From contig NZ_JTHP01000054.1 in NCBI RefSeq assembly GCF_000943545.1, positions 1 to 47,337 on the forward strand: a DNA stretch of 47,337 nucleotides, written 5' to 3'. A model generated the notes under the pieces. The model ran no database searches. It was not told the origin of the DNA and saw only the letters and a list, made by a program, of their open reading frames with translations. Source of the stretch: Paenibacillus terrae (lineage in GTDB: Bacteria > Bacillota > Bacilli > Paenibacillales > Paenibacillaceae). Position 1 is the stretch's first letter. Each line of letters starts with the position of its first letter. Both the position numbers and the translations under genes were made by a program. Below, one piece after another: positions 7,403 to 15,434 of the stretch.

Positions 7403-7430
7403 AAAAAGGACGTTTCTGCCCGAAACGCCC
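7403..7430 (-). terminator. Intrinsic terminator after CxxH/CxxC gene
   Basis: On the minus strand GGGCGTTTC pairs with GAAACGTCC (one G-U pair) and is followed by TTTTTGT. It lies 12 nt past the CxxH/CxxC gene. Confidence 0.75.
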
Positions 7431-7441
7431 GTGCTTGTTTT

Positions 7442-7687
7442 TTAGACGACTAAAAATTCCGCTTTCTGCTCACATTCCTTGCACTTCACTGGAGGGTCCC
7501 AATCCGAAAATTTCGTTTCCTTGAGATCGACGACATCCGGTGCATCCTCGTATTCATCGACGAACATATCAATTGCCAGTTCCACATGCTCTTTACATAC
7601 CACGTACATCCCAGTTGCATCCCTTTCCGTATGAAGCTCTTCCAGTTGTTTGGTGTCTGTTACAAACACCTTCTTTTGTTCTACCAC
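7442..7687 (-). CDS. CxxH/CxxC small zinc-binding-type protein (BA_5709 family)
   Basis: This 81-residue protein has the paired motifs CKEH (middle) and CKEC (near the C-terminus), which define the CxxH/CxxC family (TIGR04129). In Bacillus and Paenibacillus it is usually encoded near rlmH and htrA, as here. The four residues probably hold one zinc ion. Its function has not been established as far as I know. It follows the methyltransferase gene on the same strand and has its own terminator. Confidence 0.85.
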   Translation of the reverse strand: MVEQKKVFVTDTKQLEELHTERDATGMYVVCKEHVELAIDMFVDEYEDAPDVVDLKETKFSDWDPPVKCKECEQKAEFLVV

Positions 7688-7717
7688 ACTTGACGCGGAA
7701 AGAAAAGGGCTTGATTC

Positions 7718-8482
7718 CTATCCCCGACGCTTGGTTTTAAAAATGAGAAAATGACTGACGTTCAGGTCCTCGTGGAAATCGGGATATCGCTCCAGCATCT
7801 CTGCGGACGGCTTCGGTTCGATCATTGCTTCCAGCAGTAGACCTGCTCCAGTAATAGCCTGTACGTAGCTGCCCAGCGTACGGTGGAAGTACAGAAGCTT
7901 TTCCTCCTGATCATAAGGCATATCTTGCTCCAATGCGCCTTCGCTGAAATAGCGATTTACTTTCCAGTGCAGCTTTTTCCCTGCCTCATCCTTCACCCAT
8001 CCACTATCTGGCGTCTGAAAGCACGGATGCAATATAGAAAAAATAAAGCTGCCCCCTGGCACCAGCAACCGCCGCATTTCCGCAATCGCTTGCTCATAAT
8101 CCTCCAAGTCCTGTATGACCATATTGGATACGATCTGGTCAAAGCTCTGATCCCCGAACATCTCCAGCTTCTCCAGATTACCGTGATGATACGTAATCCC
8201 CAAGTCTGACGGTGTCCGCTTTCTTGCAAGCTCCAGCATTTCCGGCGAATAATCGACACCTTCCACCAGTGCACCCGCCCTGACCATTTTACGGCTCAGA
8301 TAACCTTCACCACACCCGGCATCCAGCACTTTTTTACCCGCGAGGGTGCCCATGCATTCTTGTAATGCAGGATTCAACAGCACTTCGCGAGAGCGATCCC
8401 CTTCTTCAGTGTATCTCGCGGTAAAATTCTCTGCATGCATATTCCAGCGCCGAATGGCCTCTTCCGTGTCCCACTTGTTCAT
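7718..8482 (-). CDS. Class I SAM-dependent methyltransferase
   Basis: The protein has the Rossmann-fold motif I VLDAGCGEGYLSRKM, an acidic motif II (GVDYSPEMLELAR) and the post-motif GGSFIFSILHPCF, typical of the UbiE/Methyltransf_11 group. I chose ATG 8482 (MNKWDTEEAI) because AAGGAG lies 6 nt before it; ATG 8488 and an upstream extension to 8518 are less likely. The acceptor substrate cannot be told. It lies between the CxxH/CxxC gene and the endoglucanase, in a position often filled by small unrelated genes. Confidence 0.88.
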   Translation of the reverse strand: MNKWDTEEAIRRWNMHAENFTARYTEEGDRSREVLLNPALQECMGTLAGKKVLDAGCGEGYLSRKMVRAGALVEGVDYSPEMLELARKRTPSDLGITYHHGNLEKLEMFGDQSFDQIVSNMVIQDLEDYEQAIAEMRRLLVPGGSFIFSILHPCFQTPDSGWVKDEAGKKLHWKVNRYFSEGALEQDMPYDQEEKLLYFHRTLGSYVQAITGAGLLLEAMIEPKPSAEMLERYPDFHEDLNVSHFLIFKTKRRG

Positions 8483-8673
8483 ATTCATCTCCTTCTTTCT
8501 CCTGTATTTACTATTCAATGCTGCTCTGCTTTCTGCGTAGGGCCATAGATTTTACACTCATTCTTACATTTTGGCAATCATAACGTTTACAATCACAAAA
8601 TAACTAATTATCGCATGATTTTTCCACTAATTATATAGGTATTCTATTATGGAATAGTATGGTAGTATCTCAA

Positions 8674-8689
8674 TGGAAAGCGCTTTCAA
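8674..8689 (+). promoter_or_regulatory. cre site (CcpA operator) upstream of endoglucanase
   Basis: TGGAAAGCGCTTTCAA contains the perfect core GAAAGCGCTTTC and matches the cre consensus (TGWAANCGNTNWCA) at all but one position. It ends 29 bp before the endoglucanase ATG, so CcpA bound there would block transcription when preferred sugars are present. Confidence 0.85.
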
Positions 8690-8718
8690 AAATAACTTTG
8701 TAAAGGGGCCTGCCTGTT

Positions 8719-10440
8719 ATGTTCAAACGAAGACCCGTTTCATTGCTGTCGCTGACCCTTGCCATTACTCTGTTGTTATCCACGTTCGCGTCCGTTGCCA
8801 CCGCTGCTGAATCTGACGGACAAGCACCACAAGCCACCGCAGTAAGCAATATGCAATCGTATGTCGAAGCCATGCAGCCCGGATGGAATTTAGGAAATTC
8901 TCTGGATGCTGTCGGGGCAGATGAGACTGCCTGGGGCAATCCACGCATTACTCAGGCACTGATCAAGCAAATTGCTGCCCAAGGATACAAAAGCATTCGT
9001 ATTCCCGTCACCTGGGATAAACACATAGGAGCAGCACCGAATTATACCGTTGACGCTGCCTACATGAACCGTGTAGAAGAAGTCGTCCGCTGGGCACTGG
9101 ATGCCAATCTGTACGTCATGCTCAATGTCCATCATGATTCGTGGTTATGGGTAAGCAGTATGGAGCCCAAGCATGACGAAGTGCTGGCTCGTTATAACTC
9201 ACTTTGGACACAAATTGCCAATCGCTTTAAAGATCAGCCGAACAAGCTGATGTTCGAGAGCATTAACGAACCCCGTTTCTCCGAAGGAGGAACGACGGAT
9301 GAAGCGAAAATGAACCAGATGCTCCAAGAACTGAATGTTTCCTTCCACAAAATCGTCCGCGCCTCTGGCGGTAATAATGCAACCCGCCCACTTGTTCTGC
9401 CCGGCTTGGATACTTCACCTGCCCAGAACAAAATCAACGAGCTGTACAACACGATAACCAAGCTGAACGATCCCAACCTGATTGCGACTGTCCACTATTA
9501 CGGCTATTGGCCTTTTAGTGTGAATATTGCCGGATATACTACATTTGAGAAGGATACCAAAAACGATATTATTCAAACCTTTGATAACGCCTATAACACA
9601 TTTGTAGCCAAGGGTATCCCGGTCATCGTCGGTGAATACGGCCTGCTCGGCTTCGATAAAAATACAGGCGTTATTGAACAAGGCGAAAAGCTGAAATTCT
9701 TTGAGTTTTTGACCTATTATATGAAAGAGAAAAAATTAACAGGCATCCTCTGGGATAATGGCCAGCATTTTAACCGCACAACATACAAGTGGTCCGATCC
9801 TGAACTCTTTAATGTCATGAAATCCAGCTTAAAAGGACGTTCCTCCAATGCAGTCAGTGACCTCATTCACTTGAAGAAAGGCACTTCCGTTCAGGATGCC
9901 ATGGTCACTTTAAACCTGAACGGCAATCAGTTGAGCACACTAAGCGCCAACAACAAGCAACTGAAACAGGGCACCGACTACACACTGAGCGGAGATACAT
10001 TAACCTTGAAGGCCAGCTTGCTTACCAGCCTAACCACCTCCGGTAAATATGGTGAGAATGCAGTCATTAACGCCAAGTTTAATAAGGGAGCAGACTGGAA
10101 TTTTAAAGTAGTCGTGTATGATACACCAAAATTAAGCGCAACCGAGGGTACTACGCAAACCTTTGCCATTCCAACGGACTTCCGTGGCAGCCAGCTTGCC
10201 ACGATGGAAGCTGTTTATACCAATGGCGGCAATGCCGGTCCGCAGGATTGGACACCGTATAAGGAATTTGGCAACACCTTTGCCCCTGCGTATGATGCGA
10301 ATGGCATCAAGCTGCTGCCTGAATTTTTTAACAGTGTGAAGGATGGTGAAGTCACGCTGAAGTTCCATTTCTGGAGCGGCGATGTCGTAACATACAAGAT
10401 TACCAAGAGCGGAACCCGTGTGACGGGAACGGCATCCTAA
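8719..10440 (+). CDS. Secreted GH5 endo-beta-1,4-glucanase with X2 and CBM46-like modules
   Basis: A 573-residue secreted protein. A signal peptide with a long hydrophobic core ends near ATAA (residue 30). The GH5 catalytic domain (about 45-370) contains WNLGNSLDA, the acid/base E184 in INEPRF and the nucleophile E306 in VIVGEYG, as in subfamily 4 cellulases and xyloglucanases. Residues about 378-470 form an X2 immunoglobulin-like module (HLKKGTSVQDAMVTLNLNG), and the last 100 residues look like CBM46, which completes the active cleft in relatives such as Bacillus Cel5B. Start ATG follows AAAGGGG. A cre site predicts glucose repression. The gene stands alone between minus-strand genes. Confidence 0.9.
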   Translation: MFKRRPVSLLSLTLAITLLLSTFASVATAAESDGQAPQATAVSNMQSYVEAMQPGWNLGNSLDAVGADETAWGNPRITQALIKQIAAQGYKSIRIPVTWDKHIGAAPNYTVDAAYMNRVEEVVRWALDANLYVMLNVHHDSWLWVSSMEPKHDEVLARYNSLWTQIANRFKDQPNKLMFESINEPRFSEGGTTDEAKMNQMLQELNVSFHKIVRASGGNNATRPLVLPGLDTSPAQNKINELYNTITKLNDPNLIATVHYYGYWPFSVNIAGYTTFEKDTKNDIIQTFDNAYNTFVAKGIPVIVGEYGLLGFDKNTGVIEQGEKLKFFEFLTYYMKEKKLTGILWDNGQHFNRTTYKWSDPELFNVMKSSLKGRSSNAVSDLIHLKKGTSVQDAMVTLNLNGNQLSTLSANNKQLKQGTDYTLSGDTLTLKASLLTSLTTSGKYGENAVINAKFNKGADWNFKVVVYDTPKLSATEGTTQTFAIPTDFRGSQLATMEAVYTNGGNAGPQDWTPYKEFGNTFAPAYDANGIKLLPEFFNSVKDGEVTLKFHFWSGDVVTYKITKSGTRVTGTAS

Positions 10441-10463
10441 CCTAAAATACAACTGACAAACTG

Positions 10464-10505
10464 AAAAGGCGTTCCCGGAAAATGAGCCGGAGGACGCCTT
10501 TTTTA
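10464..10505. terminator. Bidirectional terminator between endoglucanase and htrA
   Basis: GGCGTTCCCGG and CCGGAGGACGCC form a GC-rich hairpin with A before it and six T after it. It can end both converging transcripts. Confidence 0.85.
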
Positions 10506-10528
10506 TAGTTATGCCTATACATTAAACC

Positions 10529-11764
10529 TTAGCCTTCCGGCTTATCCGTTAATTTCAACGTCACGGATTCTTCCTTGCCTGCCCGGTAAAAGATAACTTT
10601 CAGCTCATCGCCAATCTTCTTGTTATCGTACAAATAGCGTCGCAAATCAAGCGTCGAGTTAATCGGTTCACTATCGAACGCGGTAATGACATCGTTCAGC
10701 TTCAAGCCTGCCTCCTCGGCAGGGCCGTGCGCCTCCAGAACAACCGCCCCGTCCTTTACGGTGTCAGGCAACTTGAGTTCCTTGCGCTGTGTTTCATCCA
10801 GCGGAGCATACTCATTATTAAGGTCGACCGTGTATACTCCCAGATAAGGGCGGGTAATCTTGCCATCCTCAACTAGTTCATTCACCGTCTTCATGACCTC
10901 ATTGGCCGGAATCGCGAAGCCGAGTCCTTCAACACCGGTATCGGCAATTTTCATCGTATTGATGCCTATCACACGTCCGTCCAGATCGACCAGCGCACCG
11001 CCGCTGTTTCCTTCATTAATCGCTGCATCGGTCTGGATGACATGCTGTTCCCAGTCATATACGCCATCCTGATTAATGGAAATGGGAATGATCCGATTCG
11101 TATAGCTCACAATGCCGGAGGTGAGCGTATCACCCAAGCCAAGCGGATTACCAATGGCAATCACGGTCTCGCCCAGACGAAGCTTACTGGAATCACCGAT
11201 ATCCGCTATTGTGCTAATGCCCTTATCGTCTACCGCCAGCACTGCGATATCGCTAATGCGGTCCTTGCCGATCAGCTTCGCCTCTTTTTTGACACCATCC
11301 ACAGTTACAATCTCCAGATCATCCGAGCCTTCAATCACATGATTGTTAGTCATAATGAAGGCTTTGCCGGAAGTTATCCGGAAAATAACACCCGATCCAA
11401 GCGCCGACGGCTCCGTGCTATGACCGTCTTCCCCTTTCAGGTTCACGATGCTGACGACGGCCGGACGTACCTTGGCTGCCGCCTGCACAATCCGGTCATA
11501 CGGGTCACCCGCCGCTTGGCGCATGGGATAATGACTTGCTCCGGTTACTGCTGTCGTGGAGGGCAGACCTGTAATAAAGCTGAACAGCAGCACCGCAACC
11601 ACCGCACTGACTGCACCGCTAATGACAGCAGCCTGCACCGGACTCACGCTCCGGTTCCTGTGCCGCCAACGTTCCTGTCCTCCGCGACGTGCCTTGAATG
11701 CCTTTTTTTTAGCCGCACGCGTGGATACCCTCGTTGAATAAAAATCGTCATCAAACAAGCCCAT
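10529..11764 (-). CDS. htrA: HtrA/DegP-family membrane-anchored serine protease
   Basis: This protein has a short basic cytoplasmic N-terminus, one membrane segment (AAVISGAVSAVVAVLLFSFI), a trypsin-like domain with the triad in TNNHVIEG (His), RISDIAVLAV (Asp) and GNSGGAL (Ser), and a C-terminal PDZ domain (GPAEEAGLKLNDVITAFD). It degrades misfolded envelope proteins. I place the start at ATG 11764 (MGLFDDDF), with GGGGAG 9 nt upstream; ATG 11770 is possible. It is the last gene of the Wal neighbourhood, as yycK/htrC is in Bacillus, but is separated here from walJ by a plus-strand small gene. Confidence 0.92.
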   Translation of the reverse strand: MGLFDDDFYSTRVSTRAAKKKAFKARRGGQERWRHRNRSVSPVQAAVISGAVSAVVAVLLFSFITGLPSTTAVTGASHYPMRQAAGDPYDRIVQAAAKVRPAVVSIVNLKGEDGHSTEPSALGSGVIFRITSGKAFIMTNNHVIEGSDDLEIVTVDGVKKEAKLIGKDRISDIAVLAVDDKGISTIADIGDSSKLRLGETVIAIGNPLGLGDTLTSGIVSYTNRIIPISINQDGVYDWEQHVIQTDAAINEGNSGGALVDLDGRVIGINTMKIADTGVEGLGFAIPANEVMKTVNELVEDGKITRPYLGVYTVDLNNEYAPLDETQRKELKLPDTVKDGAVVLEAHGPAEEAGLKLNDVITAFDSEPINSTLDLRRYLYDNKKIGDELKVIFYRAGKEESVTLKLTDKPEG

Positions 11765-12246
11765 GTTCATCCTCTCCCCTTCGTTGTCATGCACCGACAC
11801 TCACTAAAAAATTAGGGCTATTCGGGCTTGCGCCAACCTATGCTACAGAGACTCGCTCCGTTTGAACGCCAAAATGGATTGAATATCCCCCATGACCGAA
11901 ACAGCAGATCATTTCAGCCTACTTATTAATCACCACAAATGGGGCCTCCCTAAGCACCCTGATCTCATTAACCAGCATACACGCCGCAATCCACTCCGAA
12001 TAGAGGAAAAAGGAGGAATGATTTCCAAATCATTTGACTACAATAGTAACAAGTCTTCTATTCTATTACAAAATGATCGTCTCATAGAGACGTTCTGGCC
12101 TGTTCCCGTTCGCTCGTAACAGCTTATGCTTCTGATACGAGCTTTCTTTCAGAAAGCTTTCAGTTGTTAGCTTTATTGTATCACAGCACCCGGCAAAACC
12201 AAGCCGATCACACGCCATTTTTCAAATATTTTAACAGGAGGAATGT
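11765..12246. other. 482-bp gap between htrA and the small plus-strand gene
   Basis: The gap must hold the divergent promoters of htrA and the 69-residue gene. A stem-loop, AGCTTTCT-TTC-AGAAAGCT, lies at 12140-12158 and a shorter one, CGTCTC-ATA-GAGACG, near 12080. No WalR box matching TGTWAH-N5-TGTWAH was found here on either strand. A 75-codon open frame at 11892-12119 has no usable ribosome site and is not called. Confidence 0.45.
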
Positions 12247-12456
12247 ATGATGAACCAACATCGCTCAGCTATGGATGAAGTTCGTATGGCTGCCAAGCTT
12301 GCGGATCTGAAAAACGAGCATTACCGCAACACTCTGGCGTTAAGTACACTCATTGAGCTACTGGTGGACAAAGGCATTGTGACCCGCGAAGAGGTAGAAC
12401 GCAAAGCCGCCGAGCTGGACAGCTTTATGGCTCACTTACCTTATCCCACGGTGTAG
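12247..12456 (+). CDS. Small conserved-looking hypothetical protein, 3' overlap with walJ
   Basis: A 69-residue, charged, mostly helical protein with the segment LIELLVDKGIVTREEVERKAAELD. The Shine-Dalgarno AGGAGG (12236-12241) sits 5 nt before ATG 12247, a near-optimal site that makes translation likely. Its last 32 bases overlap the end of walJ on the other strand, so the transcripts converge. The IVTREEVE pattern resembles short helical hairpins in many Bacillota proteins but gives no function. It interrupts the usual walJ-htrA adjacency. Confidence 0.65.
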   Translation: MMNQHRSAMDEVRMAAKLADLKNEHYRNTLALSTLIELLVDKGIVTREEVERKAAELDSFMAHLPYPTV

Positions 12457-13231
12457 GACGATCATAATACGTATCGCACAATCGGAACTCACTGTCCTTG
12501 TAAAAGCAGCCACGGTCCTCCATCGCCCCGCGCACCGTCAGCTTTGCCAGCTCCATCATATTGTGGTCGCGGCTCAAATGTGCCAAATACGTTCGCTTCG
12601 TCCGTCCCGTCAGCAGCTCGCTAAGAATCGCACCCGCCATCTCATTGGATAAGTGACCGATATCACTGAGAATACGGCGTTTGATGTTCCAAGGATAACG
12701 CCCCATGCGCAGCATTTCCACATCATGATTAGACTCCAATACCAATACGTCTGCGTCGGAAATAGCCTGCTTCACCTTGTCACTGACATAGCCGAGATCA
12801 GTGGCTACACTGAGCTTCTCTGCCCCATCGTAAAAGCTATAGCCTACCGGCTCAGCCGCATCATGGGATATGCCAAAAGACTCTACGCGCAACGATTCAA
12901 ATTCGCGTGTTGCGCCTGTCTCCAATATTCTGCGGTTATCGTCCGCAATCTGCCCAACAGCATTGCTGATGGCAAACCACGTCTTCTCATTCGCATACAC
13001 AGGTAAATTATATTTACGCGCCATGGCGCCTAGTCCTTTAACATGATCGGAATGCTCATGTGTGACCAAAATACCATCCAACTCTTCTCCGCTCAGATCG
13101 CGTTCTTTTAGCAATTCATCAATACGCTTCGCGCTGAGACCTGCGTCGATGAGTAATGTCGTGTCTTCGTTCCGGACAACGGTGGCGTTGCCGGTCGAAC
13201 CGCTCGACAGCACGGTAAATGAAATCCCCAT
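12425..13231 (-). CDS. walJ: WalJ/YycJ metallo-beta-lactamase fold 5'-3' exonuclease
   Basis: A 268-residue MBL-fold protein starting MGISFTVLSSGSTGNATVV, the hallmark of YycJ. The metal motif HEHSDH (H58, H60, D62, H63) is intact, as is the later NHDVEMLRMG segment. YycJ is a double-strand DNA 5'-3' exonuclease implicated in mismatch repair and in coordinating cell division with replication. It lies 6 nt after yycI at the end of the wal operon. Confidence 0.95.
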   Translation of the reverse strand: MGISFTVLSSGSTGNATVVRNEDTTLLIDAGLSAKRIDELLKERDLSGEELDGILVTHEHSDHVKGLGAMARKYNLPVYANEKTWFAISNAVGQIADDNRRILETGATREFESLRVESFGISHDAAEPVGYSFYDGAEKLSVATDLGYVSDKVKQAISDADVLVLESNHDVEMLRMGRYPWNIKRRILSDIGHLSNEMAGAILSELLTGRTKRTYLAHLSRDHNMMELAKLTVRGAMEDRGCFYKDSEFRLCDTYYDRPTPWDKVSEP

Positions 13232-13237
13232 ATTTGT

Positions 13238-14002
13238 TCAAGACCCTTCTGTTTGTTCTGTCTTTGGACTTATGACATCTCCATTCATCTGCACGTAATA
13301 CACGCCTTGCCCGTTATCCAGCATAAACCGCCATACAGGCGCAGCCACCTGGCTATCCGAATTAAAGGTTTGTCCGTAATAACCCAGCCGGATATCCTTC
13401 ACAATCGCATCACGCGGCAAATAACTGTCAATCAACCTTGCCAGCGCCTTGGATGCGGGCAGCATTTTCTTCGCTTCATCCGAGGGCTGGAGATCAACCT
13501 GAATTTTGCGATATCCGGTAATTTTCTGATTACTGTAAAACAGGGCCAGCTTCACATTAAATAAAGGCCACTTTCCCTGTACCAACGGGTGTAGCACAAA
13601 AGCATCTGCCTGTCCGGATGCCGGCTCCTCCTGTACATCCAGCGGATCATACTGGTAGTTGTCGATGTCCCTGATTTGCGGCTGCAATGCCTCAACCAGC
13701 GAATCGTGAGTGAATACAAGCTTGCTGTCTACCGGCTTTACCAGTTGCACGCGATCATCCTTTTTCCCACTATGAACATACGTGTAGGAAAGCTTGGGCA
13801 GCTGCGGGGTATCCCCGGGAATCGGAGCCAGCACCTGAATGCTCTTCTCTTCCATTAAACGCTGCGTATTTTCATCCAATGAAGTAAAATCCAAATTCGG
13901 CCCTGCCGTTTCCTGCGCATCATTCCACAACTGGCGCCCCAGCACTACATTGAGCAGCAAAAACGTGCAGATCAGTACGTTTTTGGCGCGGCTCCAATCC
14001 AT
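13238..14002 (-). CDS. yycI: YycI, WalK regulatory membrane protein
   Basis: A 254-residue bitopic protein: a short cytoplasmic N-terminus (MDWSRAKN), one membrane helix (VLICTFLLLNVVLG) and an extracytoplasmic YycI domain. In Bacillus, YycI and YycH associate through their membrane helices and restrain WalK. Gene order (walK-yycH-yycI-walJ) and length agree with that role. Confidence 0.93.
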   Translation of the reverse strand: MDWSRAKNVLICTFLLLNVVLGRQLWNDAQETAGPNLDFTSLDENTQRLMEEKSIQVLAPIPGDTPQLPKLSYTYVHSGKKDDRVQLVKPVDSKLVFTHDSLVEALQPQIRDIDNYQYDPLDVQEEPASGQADAFVLHPLVQGKWPLFNVKLALFYSNQKITGYRKIQVDLQPSDEAKKMLPASKALARLIDSYLPRDAIVKDIRLGYYGQTFNSDSQVAAPVWRFMLDNGQGVYYVQMNGDVISPKTEQTEGS

Positions 14003-14090
14003 TCCCGTTCCCCCTTTCTGTCATAACCCTGGCCATGCTTTATCCCTTTGCTGGTGCTATGCTGTGTGAGCAGCACGAAATCTGAATCAG

Positions 14091-15434
14091 TCACTTCTTT
14101 ACCGCCTGAGATTGCTGCGTTTGCGGTGTACTCGATGTTGTCGCCGTCACTGCCACAGCGTGAATCTCTGCCACAGAACCGTCGCCCAACGTAACCCGCC
14201 ACTCGGGAACGAGCTTTAACCCATCATTGATCAGCTCCGGCTGATATACAGGGGTCAGATCTCTAATCGTTTTTCCTTCAGCTACAGCTTCCAGCTGCTT
14301 CTTCAGGGTTTCGCCACCCGGAAGCATAACCTTCTTCGAGGATTGTTCGCCGCCCTTGAGATACAACAGCGAACGATCATAGACGGATGCCGTTTCCTGC
14401 TGGATTTCCAACAAAATCGTGCCAAACCGGAAGGATGGCGTATCCAGCACCGGATAAGATCCGTAATACTGCTGGAACAGCACATTGGTACGGCTCTCGT
14501 CGCTGCTTCTCATTTTCAACTGATACGAAGCATCCCAACCGCCATGCTGATTCACAAAATCAACCGCCGCCAGTACATCCCTCACCGAACTGCTTCCGCC
14601 CGCCCCCGGTGCACTCGGATCGGTATAGCTCATCCAACGCTGCTCCTGCTTAATTTGCAGACTGCGCTTGCTGTCCGTATAAATTTGGGAACCGTCCTTC
14701 TCCTGAATATTTCGCGTAATCCCTGGATCGAAAAACAAATTCCGCTGCATCTGCTCTGTCGTGAATAGCCCGGCATATACCACGGGCTGCACCGTCTCCA
14801 GGTCATCTGCCGGAATATAGTACTGATTATCCACCAGCTCGTACAACGGGGCATTTTTACCGAAATTCACATGCTGCCGGATATCCTCCACCGTCATATC
14901 GAACTGATTCGCCTCATACACCACATCACCTCTGGCACTGAAAAAGAGAGCGTGCGGCTTGGCATTTTTCTCATCTATATAGATCCAGATACGGTTAATC
15001 GTCTCTCCCTGAAACACGGAATCCGGCGTCAGACGCATAACTCGCTCCAGTAATGAAACCGGGACACCGCCTGAAAAGGATAATTCCATGCCCTCATTCT
15101 CGCTGCGAATCCGCGCCCAATCTGCCGACTGGATACTCCGACGTTGAAAACTGTTAAAGCTCCGGCTCTCCAGCCGTGTAAAAATCAAATCATAGAAAGC
15201 AACGCCCGGATAAAAAACGGTATGCTTGTTTTGCCCTTGATGAATCAGCATTTTATCGGGAAACACGAGCTTTTCAATCTTTTTCTCCTGTCCCATGCTC
15301 TCGGTTTTGACATAGTTCGTCTCCGAAGTAAGTACAGAATCACTGCCCGGAAGACGATAAATCAGAAAATAACTCTGTACGAGGCTGGAAGCAACCAGCA
15401 AAATAAGCGCCCATGATTTCAAACGTTCCTTCAC
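14091..15434 (-). CDS. yycH: YycH, WalK regulatory membrane protein
   Basis: A 447-residue protein with an N-terminal membrane helix (LKSWALILLVASSLVQSYFLI) and a large extracellular YycH domain. The start overlaps the walK stop by 4 nt (ATGA), so the two are translationally coupled, which helps keep kinase and regulator in fixed ratio. With YycI it modulates WalK at the membrane. Confidence 0.93.
   Translation of the reverse strand: MKERLKSWALILLVASSLVQSYFLIYRLPGSDSVLTSETNYVKTESMGQEKKIEKLVFPDKMLIHQGQNKHTVFYPGVAFYDLIFTRLESRSFNSFQRRSIQSADWARIRSENEGMELSFSGGVPVSLLERVMRLTPDSVFQGETINRIWIYIDEKNAKPHALFFSARGDVVYEANQFDMTVEDIRQHVNFGKNAPLYELVDNQYYIPADDLETVQPVVYAGLFTTEQMQRNLFFDPGITRNIQEKDGSQIYTDSKRSLQIKQEQRWMSYTDPSAPGAGGSSSVRDVLAAVDFVNQHGGWDASYQLKMRSSDESRTNVLFQQYYGSYPVLDTPSFRFGTILLEIQQETASVYDRSLLYLKGGEQSSKKVMLPGGETLKKQLEAVAEGKTIRDLTPVYQPELINDGLKLVPEWRVTLGDGSVAEIHAVAVTATTSSTPQTQQSQAVKK

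Noticed and set aside
11892..12119. 75-codon plus-strand open frame upstream of the small gene near walJ
   Set aside because: No usable ribosome site at its start; an internal ATG has AGGAGG only one base away, which is too close. Composition does not look coding.
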